In this document: positions 13,001-25,000 of the stretch, one piece after another
Layout: every line of letters begins with the position of its first letter
How positions within the stretch are numbered: position 1 is the first letter of the stretch
From: Tridacna crocea
Taxonomy: Eukaryota; Mollusca; Bivalvia; Cardiida; Cardiidae
NCBI GenBank assembly: GCA_943736015.1
Contig: OX031056.1
Location: forward strand, 62,833,277 to 62,897,276
Direction of reading: 5' to 3'
Length of the DNA: 64,000 bases
The notes under the pieces: generated by a model
What the model saw: the letters and a program-made list of their open reading frames with translations, nothing else
The model's database searches: none
What the model was told of the DNA's origin: nothing
Position numbers and translations under genes: made by a program

Positions 13001-16000
13001 ATCATTATTTGGGCCTTTTGCTTTGTTTGGACTGTTTGCTAACATCCCTATAGATTTTTTGTTCCTTTACTGTAAGCAATCACTTGTTCAGTTAGTATTT
13101 GGTCAAGCTGGAGGTTTGCCTTCAACTGAAATCTTCACCAATTACACTCCACACCCTTCGGGTTTTCACTAGTGTTTTTTTTTGCAACTTTTTCTTTAAC
13201 TCTTTACCAAACAACAAAATTTTAGACTGGTCCAAATTCAAAGCATTTGCAGACGATAAAATAAATGTGACTCAAAAAATGAAAGTTGTTTAGGTAAGGT
13301 TGGAAAACATCGTGGGAAAAGGAGAAAATGCTGGTTACCAGCATTTTCTCCTTTTCCCACAATGTTTTCAAAAGGCTTTTTCTTCATGGTCGTTAACAAA
13401 ATCGGGATTGTGTGGTAAAGAGTTAAATTAACTTTCTTTGTCAGTAATTAGTAAGGATATATAGATAAATAACCGTGAGCCGAAATTTGGAGAAGAACTT
13501 TATAGGAGTAGCTTCCGTTCTTATCCTTTTTCCTCGGTGTATTTATCATATGATTGTATTGCCTATTGTTTTGTTTAACCTGTATATAATACTGGTAAAT
13601 AAAACATTTATAAACTAAATGAGTGAAACGATTTCTTTTGTTGGCCTTACTGTAAATGAGGTTCCGACCGCTGCACCACTAACGTTGCCTGTAAGAATCA
13701 TTGCAGCCATAACACCCGAATTGAGACCTGTGAAAATATAAACCTGTTGTGTTTCTGTCAAATTTCACTCATGAAGTGTAAGTGTACTCGAATTTAAGCA
13801 TTAACCCTTTAGCAAACGACAAAACTTTAGATTGGTTCAAACTGAAAACACTTACAGACAACAAAACAAACGTAACTCAGAAATTGAAATTTGTTTCCAG
13901 CAGGGTAGAAAAGATTGTGAGGAAAAAGAGAAAATGCTGGTTATCAGCATTTTCCCCTTTTCTCACATTTTTTTCAAAAGTCTTCTAAGACCCAGGGACT
14001 GTTTTAGTAAAGGGTGAATAAACGAAGGTCTTGGTTTCTCCGCAAAGGACTTTTGATATAGTGTAACAAGTTTGAATCAAAACCTGATAGTTGAATTTTT
14101 TACTAATTATTAAAAGTAATCAGCACTTCAACACGCAAATTACTACCCAGGTAAAATTCATGTGACGCAAGCGTGGTAAAATCAAATGCATTCCATGTAG
14201 AATGACGTCATTCTACATAGAGAGACATAATTCTGTATAAAGTAAGTTATTCAATGGAATATAATCTTCATTGGCGTTTTCACTCAAAGTATGAACTTTT
14301 TTTCCTTTCATTAAGAGTTGGTCATGTTAGAATCGAAATAATCTTCTTTCTATTGTGGTTTATCATTAGATAAACCACGTTGTGAGTTATGCGGTGCAAT
14401 GAATAAACAACTTGAGCTATTGCCCACGTGGATTATTTATTGTGCCTCATAACTCACAACTGTGGTTTAGTGAACGATAAACCGCGTTGGTAAGAAGATT
14501 ATTTATCACATAAAACCTCCTACGGCAGTGTATTAAACCCATGACTTATTTTTGATAATACACTAGTGTATTATCGTTTTTTGTGTCCCGGTTCTGACCA
14601 GCGCGTGAAGCCAGAGAAACTAACCACAGTTTGTGCGGGAATTTGTACTGTTGCGCCCTTTCGGGGAAAAATGACGTCACTGTTGCTAAGACGTATACGC
14701 GCGGAAAGTTTTTGATTTTCGTGTATTATAAAAACCAAGAAATGCAGCGAAAGTCTCTTAAAATCAATCTTGTTGCAGAAATAGCTGAACTTAACCTATC
14801 TATAAACTATTTCACTCTTTGTTGGTGCAAATGTCAAAGAACTATCTGCTCGTGTATATACACATTTGAAACCAAACTACAACTGTAAACATGGACCCGT
14901 GAACGGTATAGAGATTGAAGGTGATGATGCGGGATATTTACTGTCTTTCATTCGTTTTATGTGATAAATAGAATCTCACATTCGTGTTTATGTATGATCA
15001 TTTTTGTTGACTAAAATGTATTTGACGCTCGTCAAGGCTCGCGTCATAGAATTTTGGTCAACTCGTTTGATAAAAAACGATAATACATGAACACTCATGT
15101 AAGATCCTCTATTTCTTAAACAGAACATGAAGCCCACAAATTGAGACTATTGGAAATGTACATGGATGGTATCTTTGTCAATTATTTGTCATGATGGATA
15201 TCGAGAAAATAAATTGTATATTTGCGTACATTCATCAGGACACCGAATGAGAAAAGCAAATATCAAAACTAATATTTCTTATTCTTTTTCATCAGTATTA
15301 TGATAATCAGAGAACACCCACCTCTTTGTGACGGATGAGATTTGTCTGCGATGAGGGCGTTATATGGTACTGTTATGCCAGCAAATGCCGTCGTTAAAAT
15401 TAAGTAGAACACAATATACATGGCTGAAAAATAAAATAAGTCTTTGTACATAAAACGCTTTTTTCGTGTCTTCTCGTTTTCACCGGAACCAGTCTATGGA
15501 TATGAAGTGCCTTCCCACGGTGCAACCTTAATGCCGGGTGTGACAAGGGGAAGGAGGTCAACACTGTAATCCGTTACACCGCCTCTCACGTGGTCAGCGG
15601 AAATGTTATGACATTTGAAAACATGAACTAAAACCATGCAGCGATTATAAACTAGTTCCCAAAGTTACAGCCAAAAAAACATGTATCATCAAACTGGTGA
15701 AAAAACAGACTTACCTTTTTAATTACTTATGACATTTTGAACTATATATCCATCCTCTATAACTTACTGTTTACATTGTGCCAGACACTAAACCAATATG
15801 GAATCATAGATCAATATCGCAATATAGAGCTTGTTTAGAAATCTAATTTAGATAGAACGATATCAAGAATAATTTAAAAATCAATCATTATAGATTTATC
15901 ATTATCACGTGCACACGATGAAGAACATATTTAAGACTAATTGCGAAACAAATCATTTACCAAGATTTCCATCTGGCAGATTTCCAATGGTATCACCGTC

Positions 16001-19000
16001 AGCAAATCCATTGTGCTGCATGACTACAGAGTTAGGTTGTTGAGCACCGTCTGTGTGTTCCTTCAGTGGATTGTAATTAGAGCTGTTCCAATATGGCGCA
16101 CATCTCAAAGCGACTAAGTTTTTGTTGCACAGGATCTGGTACACAAAAGTAGGAACATACAAGTAAAGAGTACATTATCTCCTGCTATAGATGGCATTCT
16201 ACAAATACACATTTATCTAATTTGGGCATGCTGGGTACAGAACCGGACTAATATTCAAAACAACCACCATTACTTTGAATTTCAAATGAAATGAACGTAT
16301 ACTAAATTAAACGCTTCTGGGGCGAATCATTCAGCTATAATCGGCTAGCATAATAACCCATACACTGGCCATTTACGCTCGTATTTAAACAGCTTCTACA
16401 TGCTTGGGCAATAGGCAAATAATTTCGGTATTAGCCCTACTTTTCCCAGGTTTTCGGGGGATGGGTGATGCGTCATAACATACAGGTCTAATCTTCAAAG
16501 AATATGACATGCGCAGACAACAGTAAAGAATAGACCATTAGTTTATATAAAGGCTATCTATGGGCCTAAAAAAATCTTTCTAAAAATTACATTGTCGTGA
16601 TACTTTATATCGATCAAGTGATCACAAAATCATGGACCCATAAAGTTCATCATGTCTAATAACAGATGAAATCATGAGGTATAATGCAATGAATCTCCTT
16701 TTCATAACGCAGTGTCACATTTGCACAAAAGCCAATCTAAAATCCCCTTTTTTCGTTTTGTTTCCATGGCAATAATGTTATGCTGTAAATAATTTGTACT
16801 TCCTTCGTTGAACAAGGTGTTTTCGTAGTGATGAAGATCAATGTTTTTTTTCTTTTCTTCAAATATGGCCGTCTCTGCCGGTGTAATGCAGAAAAATGAC
16901 CCCCATTACAAAATGACCCCCCGGGTCATTTCTCGACGTAGAGGAATGACCCATGGGTCATTTTTCGACGTAGAAAAATGACCCGGGTCATTATTCTACG
17001 TCGAAAAATGACCCATGGGATATTTCTCGACGTAGAGAAATGACCCATTGGTCATTATTCTAAGTCGAGAAATGACCGTGGGTCATTTTGTAATGGGGGT
17101 CATTTCTCTGCATTACACCGGCAAATCAACATTTATCTGTACTTATAAGTTTTATAAACTACAAGAAGTAAAGTATACATGAGCCATGCTCTGGTAAAAG
17201 GGGGCTTAAAACATGTACGTGATGCATTTTACCTAGCAAACCATGACATAATCATAGTTCTATAACATCCATTTCGTCCAACAATCAAATGAACTATAAC
17301 GTAGAGTGATACGTAGACATACAGAAAACAGACCCATAGCGAAAAGTTTCGGTCGAGGTCAGCCTGCGCGGACTGCGCAGGCTGACCTGGGCCGATACTT
17401 TTTCGCATGTGCAATTAGCTCCCCTTTCCCAAAGCTTAGCTCCGATACATCTATAGTGTTACAGGTACCTACCTTCCCTGTTTCATTCTTGACTATACCT
17501 CTGCTCATTTGTCTGAAAACGGGAAAAGATGATATATTTGCGCCGTGTTCTTGCAAGAGAGGGTTAAACCCATTACCAAATAAAGCCTGCCCGGGTGGCT
17601 CAGTGGTAAGCGTGTCGGACTCATGACCTAGTGGTTGTGAGTTTGATACACGGTTAAGGCGAACTTTCTTTACGGCGTATTTTCACCTTTCACCTCTGCT
17701 GAAGCAAGTGAGAAAAGTAGTCGATGGCTTTGGAAAGAAAGTTGTGTTAGTACCGGTGTGAGAAAGCCAGGAAACACATGTGCGTCACCGACCGCCATGA
17801 TATGACCTTAGAGGTTAAAGTGGCGTTAAACCCCAATACAACCAACCGACCAAATTTACCAAATAATGCCTGGTTTTTACGACACTGAGGTAGAAGCCTT
17901 TTAAAGACATTGTGGGAAAAGGAGAAAATGCTGGTGTCCAGTATTTTGTCCTTTTCCCACAATGTTTCTGCCCTGCTGAAAACAAATTTCAAATTTTGAT
18001 TTATGCTTAATTTGTTTTCTGGAAGCGCTTTCAATCTGTACCAGTCTAAAATTCTATTGTTTGGTAAAGAGTTTATGCATTGTACCGATCAAGTCACCAT
18101 GAAATCATAGACGCATGAAGGTATTCGGTCTCTAACTCTCATATCAAAATACAAAAGCTCCCGAGATTGGCCGAATGTCCTTTACGAAAGCGTCGATGTT
18201 TACAGATGAGTTATGGGCCGTATAACTGAAATCACTAAATATTGAGATAGACTGGTCCTTTGATATGAAAAAAAAAAAAAAAACTTGACTAATGGCAAAT
18301 GGTTTCGATGCAGATCCGAGTGCGCTTTGACTTGGCGGGCTGATTTGCATTAAAATTGATATTGGAATTACTTTGTATGAATCACCTATAAGAAAACATC
18401 TGCTGAAGATGACTGGACATATCGTCGGTTTACTTCAAAAACCTCGAAACTACAGCTTGTAACAAGCTGTAGTTACGAGGTTTTAGAAGTCCTGACGATG
18501 TCATTATAGGACAAAATGGAAACACGAATTCTTCTCGAAAATGAACCTTTGCAAGGTCTTCCTGTGTGATGCAGAGAAATGATTCTCGCTTACAAAATGA
18601 CCCATGGCTCATTTCTCTACGTAGAGGAATGACCCGGGTCATTATTCTACATAGAGAAATAACCCCAGGGTCATTAATCTACGTAGAAATACCCCAGAGG
18701 GTTATTTCCCTACGTAAAATAATGATCCGGGTCATTTCCTTTACGTAGAGAAATGACCCATATGTCATTTTGTAATCGAGGGACATTTCTCTGCATTGTA
18801 CCGGCAATTTTTTTACATGCATGCCAAAGATTTTGTCACCGCTCACGAAGTTTCTACCGGAGCCTAAGGAACTCAATCGGCGGTCATACTATGAATTTAA
18901 GATACTCTCACGAATGGCCCCATGTTTTTACGATCAGATGCGAAATGGAACATTCCAATTATCGTGTGTCCATCTGGTATCAATTTTGGGACAGTGTGAC

Positions 19001-22000
19001 GTCTGCGTTGTGGATCCATATAGTATCCACTTTTTGTAACAAACGATTCCATTATAAGTAAAAGTCGTCCTTAGATATACAGAAGATTAACCAGTAGCGA
19101 AAAGTTTCGACCCAGGTTAGCCTGCGCGGAATGCGCAGGCTAACCTGGGTCGAAACTTTTCGCAGATGCATTAAGCTTCCATCTAACAGAGCATTGTTCA
19201 AATACGTGTACATGGCAGAAAGGCGAACAACTAATACGAGTAATTGCTCTTCTTTTCTTTTTTTTTTAAGCTTTTACTACACAGTATAGAGTTTTAAATA
19301 CCACAAGAAAGAAGCCTCCTAAAAGAATTGTGAGAAAATGAGAAAATTCTGGTCCCCTTAATGTTTTCTACCATCTCTGCTAGAAACAATTTTCATATTT
19401 TTGAGTTACGTTTATTATGTTGTCTGCAAATGCTTTTAATTTGGACCATTCTAAAATTTTTGTCGTTTGGCAGAGAGTGAAGACGAAGCCCATATAACAC
19501 TTTTATAAAACACAAAACAGTGTGTTTAAAAATAGTGACCACGTGATGGATAGAGGGTTATTACAATAATAACTTACGATAATGACAACTCCGGGGAGCT
19601 TATTGCCATGCCAACCAATCCAATACTGCAACGAAAACGAGACATCATTTAGCTCTATATGAATTACAAAAACGTGATATGTGTACCTTTGACATTTGAA
19701 CACTTTGTCCGTGGAATGACAGGAAATGTTTTTTTTTTTAATCAGAATGTTGAGTTGGAGTTAACTTCAACAAAAATAATTTAGCAACTCTCTATGAAAT
19801 AGAAGTTTTAGCACATGCAATAGACACGCAGTTTATTCAGAAAATAATTGTTATATTAATTTGCTATGACTGCAAATGATATCCCAAAATAATTGTTGTT
19901 TTCATTTTCTCATTAAGCAAATAAATATAACCAGAAGAAAAAATAAGATGAATTTCCGATTAAAACAAAACACCGCTTAACAAGATCATGCGATTTGGAA
20001 ACGCGTCAAATGACCGTCATGTAAAGCATAACTATGAGGTTTCTACGCGGCAGCTTTTTAACTTGTTTGTTTACATGTACAAAAATATATTAACAAAGTT
20101 AAAAGCTAAGAAACTATTTGATAGCATTAATGCTGACCTCTCCTGACTTTTTTGTAAAGAAGTGTTTTAATCGCAATCAATTAGAAAGTTTAGGAATATT
20201 CTTACACCTAGATTTGGTTCGTTTGAAAAAATATGGAAACTCTCAAGCTATGTCGAGTATGGTAACGAAGTCTGCGTATCAAATTAGTCAAACCAGCAAG
20301 TGAAAAATATATATAAGTAAAGCTTGGGTTCTGCACAGTCTTGCCGAAGGACACTGTAATGTGACAAATTGCGTCGCAGGCAATCAGTCTCTGGACGTCT
20401 TTTTTACCGTTCCAACACCAAAATCATCGAGCCATGGAGAATACTTCCATTTAAGGTCGTCATGAATGGCGCAAGCAGGTATTACGTTAAATATTTAATA
20501 TGATATGTGATATTTGATATTTACAATAAATCTCAAATGCAATTCGAAAATAAAGGTTCAAAATGTACAAACCATAGGGCTATCGTTCCCAGAAACATGA
20601 CCGGACGTCTTTTACCAAACTTAAAGGTTGATCTGTCGCTCTGCATGCCAATCAGCGGTGAGGAGATAAAGGTTACGGCTAGACAGTGGGGAAAAAAAAA
20701 CTTCTTTAACCCTTTACTCCATAGATACTCATTTCTACACATTGGTTGTAGGAGCCTTTGGAAAACATTGTGGCAAAAGGTGAAATTGCTCGTGAAGAGC
20801 AATTTCACCTTTTGCCACAATGTTTTCTATAGTATCAAAAGGTGTCATATACACATATGAAACAGCTTCATCCTTGCTGTTATTTAGGGTCAATTACAGA
20901 TACCTTAGAAATGCCTTATTGGGTAAAGGGTTAAAACTTTATGATGTCAAGGAAATTAGTCAACTATATTAGGTAAAAGACAAGGAAGTTTGTCAAAAAA
21001 TAAGCGTCTTTGAGTTGTTAAAAAAATAAGCGTCTTTGAGTTGTTTAAAGAGTATATCATATCATAAGGCAATAACCATTACATACAGGAAAGACAATGA
21101 CCTTGTGGAAAAATCTTGTCTCATGCTTTATAAATAATAGAAGAGAGGATTCAACCCGTACTACAATGTCCTCATCTTTTACAAAAGCGGTGATAACATT
21201 CATGAGTATGAATATTCATTATTAGGTGTACGGTCAGGTGGGAGGGGACTTCAAAACCTGTTTACGGCTGTGGTGAATCAAGTCGCCCCGAGTCGAAAGC
21301 TCGCCTTCTGCTCGGGCCGACATGATTCACCAGAGCCGTGAACGAGTTTTCAATTCCCCTGCCACCTGACCATAAAAAAAATTTACTATACTGCAAAGTT
21401 TTACCATTCCAACGTTTGTTAACACTATGGTCACAGTGTGAAACTGCCGCCTGCCGATTTTTAGACATCAGTGGATTCTTAAAATTACATGCCACCGGCC
21501 GATTTTTTACAAATCGGTGAGAGTGGTCATAAATAACTGCCAGTAAAAGGCCGCCTGGCGGGTCCCGGGCGGCGGCAGACAGTTTCTTAAGTTCGAGGGG
21601 TGTGGGGTGTCATCAGGGTATCGAACGGTGGCAGTTAGGCGACAGTCCGGCAGCCTTTAGATTTTACCTGCCACCGCCCGGCGGCCTGGCGGACACCGAC
21701 CATTTACAACTGACACCGGCCGGCGATCGGGCGTTCGAACTGCCACCGACAGGCGCCCGCCCGATAATCTGACGGCGGCAGGCTGGTTTACGGGGGATAT
21801 ATATAGCTAGATTGCTCTCGTATCACTATAAAGTGTTCATCATTATTATCAACCACAAGATAAATAGATCTAATTTTAAAGATTTTTTCCTTCCAACAAG
21901 TTGCCCCCTAAAGGCAAGGGGCAAGACAAAGCGCCAGCACCGAAGCGCAAGAGACCAGAGCCCAACCCTGCAATATGCAAGTCTCTGAGTCGCCCAGGTG

Positions 22001-25000
22001 CTGTTAGAATCGCCATGACGACAATTTCTTATTGTGAAAAGCCTCGGATTTATATTCAGGGGCCCGGGAGTCTGCATTCGGCAGATCGCTATCCTGCCAC
22101 CTACCAACACCGACAGCTGCCTTTCAATCTCCGCCCTGCCGCCGGCAGATATTTTGAAATCTCGCAGTGGCATGTCGGTAGCATAACGGTAGCAGGCCGG
22201 ATGCTGGAGAGTGGCAGTTAGTTCCTACCGATCGCCGGCCGGAGATTGAAGGCCCTCGAACCCCGCGACGACCGAGTAAAAATCGCGCTGCCGCCCGTCT
22301 GCCGCTTGATTGCCACCGCGCGACCACGAAATGCGCCCGGCCGGCACCCTGACGACAGCCACAATTGGAAAAAATCGGCCGGTGGCAGTCAGAATTTTAA
22401 CTTTTTCTTAAAACTTCAGCGGCGTCCTAGCGGCGTCTAAAATGCCGCCTGCCGCCTGCCGATTGTGCTTGCCACCGAGCTGCCACCGGCCTGCCACCGG
22501 CCGAATTTGAGTGAAAACTGGCAGTTACCACGCCGGCAGGCGGCATTTACTGATTTGTGACCGTACTATAAGCAAATAATAACTCCTTTTTTTTTTGTTT
22601 ACAAAAAATGAATAAGTTGACGAAGTAGAATTTCCCTTCTGAGTGCCCTAATTCAATACAAACTTACGTCACTTGGAGCTGACGTCACTGATACATGTAC
22701 CTTACTAATACGTGTTAAAACGTGCAGCTTGGCGCATAATCTTGATATTAATCTTGATCTACACCGCTGTATTGGATGCTGTGTTAATTGTGTAGTCATG
22801 TACACGGATGATATACCCCGAACATATACATGTATATCATGTACACTAGAAAGTTTCTTAGAAAAGGCTTTTACACTGGTTTTTCTAGTGTACATGATAC
22901 ACATGTATATGTTCGGGGCATATTATCCAATCAGATCGCGAGAAGTGTCTTTGCAGTATAATAATATTATATATGCCTGCTTCACATGATTTTAGTTATA
23001 TAATGGAGATTGCCAATTTTTTAGGTATGTTCTCAAGTTCACTAGTAGGCCTACTAGAAAAGGGCTTTGAACTGTTTTGCCCTGGTTCCACGAAAAAAGA
23101 AAAAAAAAAATCAAAACAGATTCCTTGATGCGACCCAGAGTCTCAAGAGTGTAAATCATTCTCTTTATAAAAGACAGAAGCAGGACTTCATTAATTGAGC
23201 CATGTAAAACAAAAAGGTAGATACATCAGCAAAAAAAGGACCTTTGTCATTCAGCACAGTTCGCGCAGGCTTACAAAGTCAAAGCTTTTTTTGTTATTTG
23301 TATTTTTTTTTGTACATGAAAAAGGACTATTCCTTATTTCATGCTTTCCAGTAGGATATCGAGAAATAGCAGTAAAAATATTTTTCGATCTTACACTGGT
23401 ATCACAAGTGAAAATATCGACATTCATGTTCGTGTTGCCTAGGTAAATTGCGCGTGCCTGACAACCAGATGGGAAATATGACGTCATATATACCTTATAT
23501 TTCTCGCGCTTGACGTAATATTGTAATACGTTGCTATGCGGGAGGGGTACGCCACGGGGAATAATGGAAAAGAACTGTACTGGATTTTGATAATGCTCCT
23601 TCCAGAAAGGGTTAAAACCATGAAATAAACAGAATATTTGCTTTTTTTTTCGGTGAAAGATCGAAATTCTTTTCATCTCGTGAATACCATTGGTAATAAT
23701 TTCCCTCGTGGCTGCACCACTCGTGAAAATATTACCGATGGTGTCCACTCGATGGAATAAATTTCCATTTTTTACTGAAAAAAACAAAACAAATATCCTC
23801 TATGTCTTACGACTGATTCGGTTTTTATATAAAATTGATTCTATGGATAAATAAGTACGGTAACTTTGGTCTCAGGCATCACGGAGTTCCATTAAACCCC
23901 CTTTTTTTCTGGGGCATGGTTCAATGCATTTCAAAAGTTCAAATTGGGATTACAGCCTAGCTGCTGATATAGTCACCGACATTGCCATTGTTACAAAAAT
24001 TAACACTTTCCAATTTGAAAAAAAAGAACCTTTGTCAATTTCGTCATAATCAAAACAAAAGATAAAAATGTATTACCTGCTCCGGTGGCTACCATTCCAC
24101 CAAGCCATCTTCCTTTAGCTGTTGGGCCCACAAGTGATTGTATCTGAGCGGGTATCACTGTTACAGAATACAAGGGAATGTTTTAACACGTAAGGTGGTG
24201 TTGCAACAATTTAACACTTATTATTACTTATTAATCATATTAATTTGATGTAGATATGCCCGCCCGGGTAGCTCAGTGGTAAGCGCCTTTAGCTCGTTGG
24301 TTGCGAGTTCTATATCCTGCTGAGCTAGTTTCTTTTTTGTTTTCGGCGATTTTTCGCCTCTCACATCTGAGACATACAAAGACCATATACAATCTTGGTC
24401 CGTATTCACCAGCCCTTCTTCAGAACATTCTTAGTCTTATTCTTCAGCATTTTTTCTATGTGAAAGTAACAGAACTTCTGATTGGCTAAACCATTTGGTT
24501 TAGCCAATCAGAAGTTCTGTTACTTTCACAGTTAGACAATCTTAAATAATAAGACAAAGAACATTCTCATATATACGAATGCTTGGTAATCTTGAATCTT
24601 CACTGGCCGTTATACTCTCTGATAGCGGCACTAAAAATTAATCAAGTGTGCTTTCTCATGGATACTGACAAAGAAAGTCGGAGAAAGTTTTCTAACTCGA
24701 CAGAATAACGGTCAACAATTTTACAGTGGGTCAAAAGCAGTGCTATAGTGTAGTAGTTTCTAAAACTGTCCCACCAAACTGACGAGGGGAAAATGAAATG
24801 GTTGACCATAGGACAGAGACAACCAAATGACTCCTTGCATATAACATCTTTTGTACGGAAAAAGGAAAAGTGGAAACGGTGGTATAGGATAGGAGAGAAG
24901 AAAGCCTTGTTTCGGGTCTAAACCGAAGAATGAGAGGAAAACAAGAACTTTTTCAAGCAAAAATATGCGTCTGATATTGGCATTGTCCTTTATCTCTACA

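Noticed and set aside
16877..18805. CRISPR-like array
   Set aside because: The units are palindromic and part of a symmetrical foldback in a eukaryotic intron, without unique spacers.
19578..19625. Phase-0 reading of exon 5 (WIGWHGNKLPGVVII) joined directly to 16135
   Set aside because: It requires the weak donor TTT|GTACAT in exon 4 and gives a poor TM3. The phase-2 reading with the micro-exon fits both the splice sites and the protein.
23251..23787. Longest open frame in the window, 178 codons, minus strand
   Set aside because: It lies in dispersed repeat F, whose second copy does not keep the frame. Composition is not protein-like and no domain is seen.
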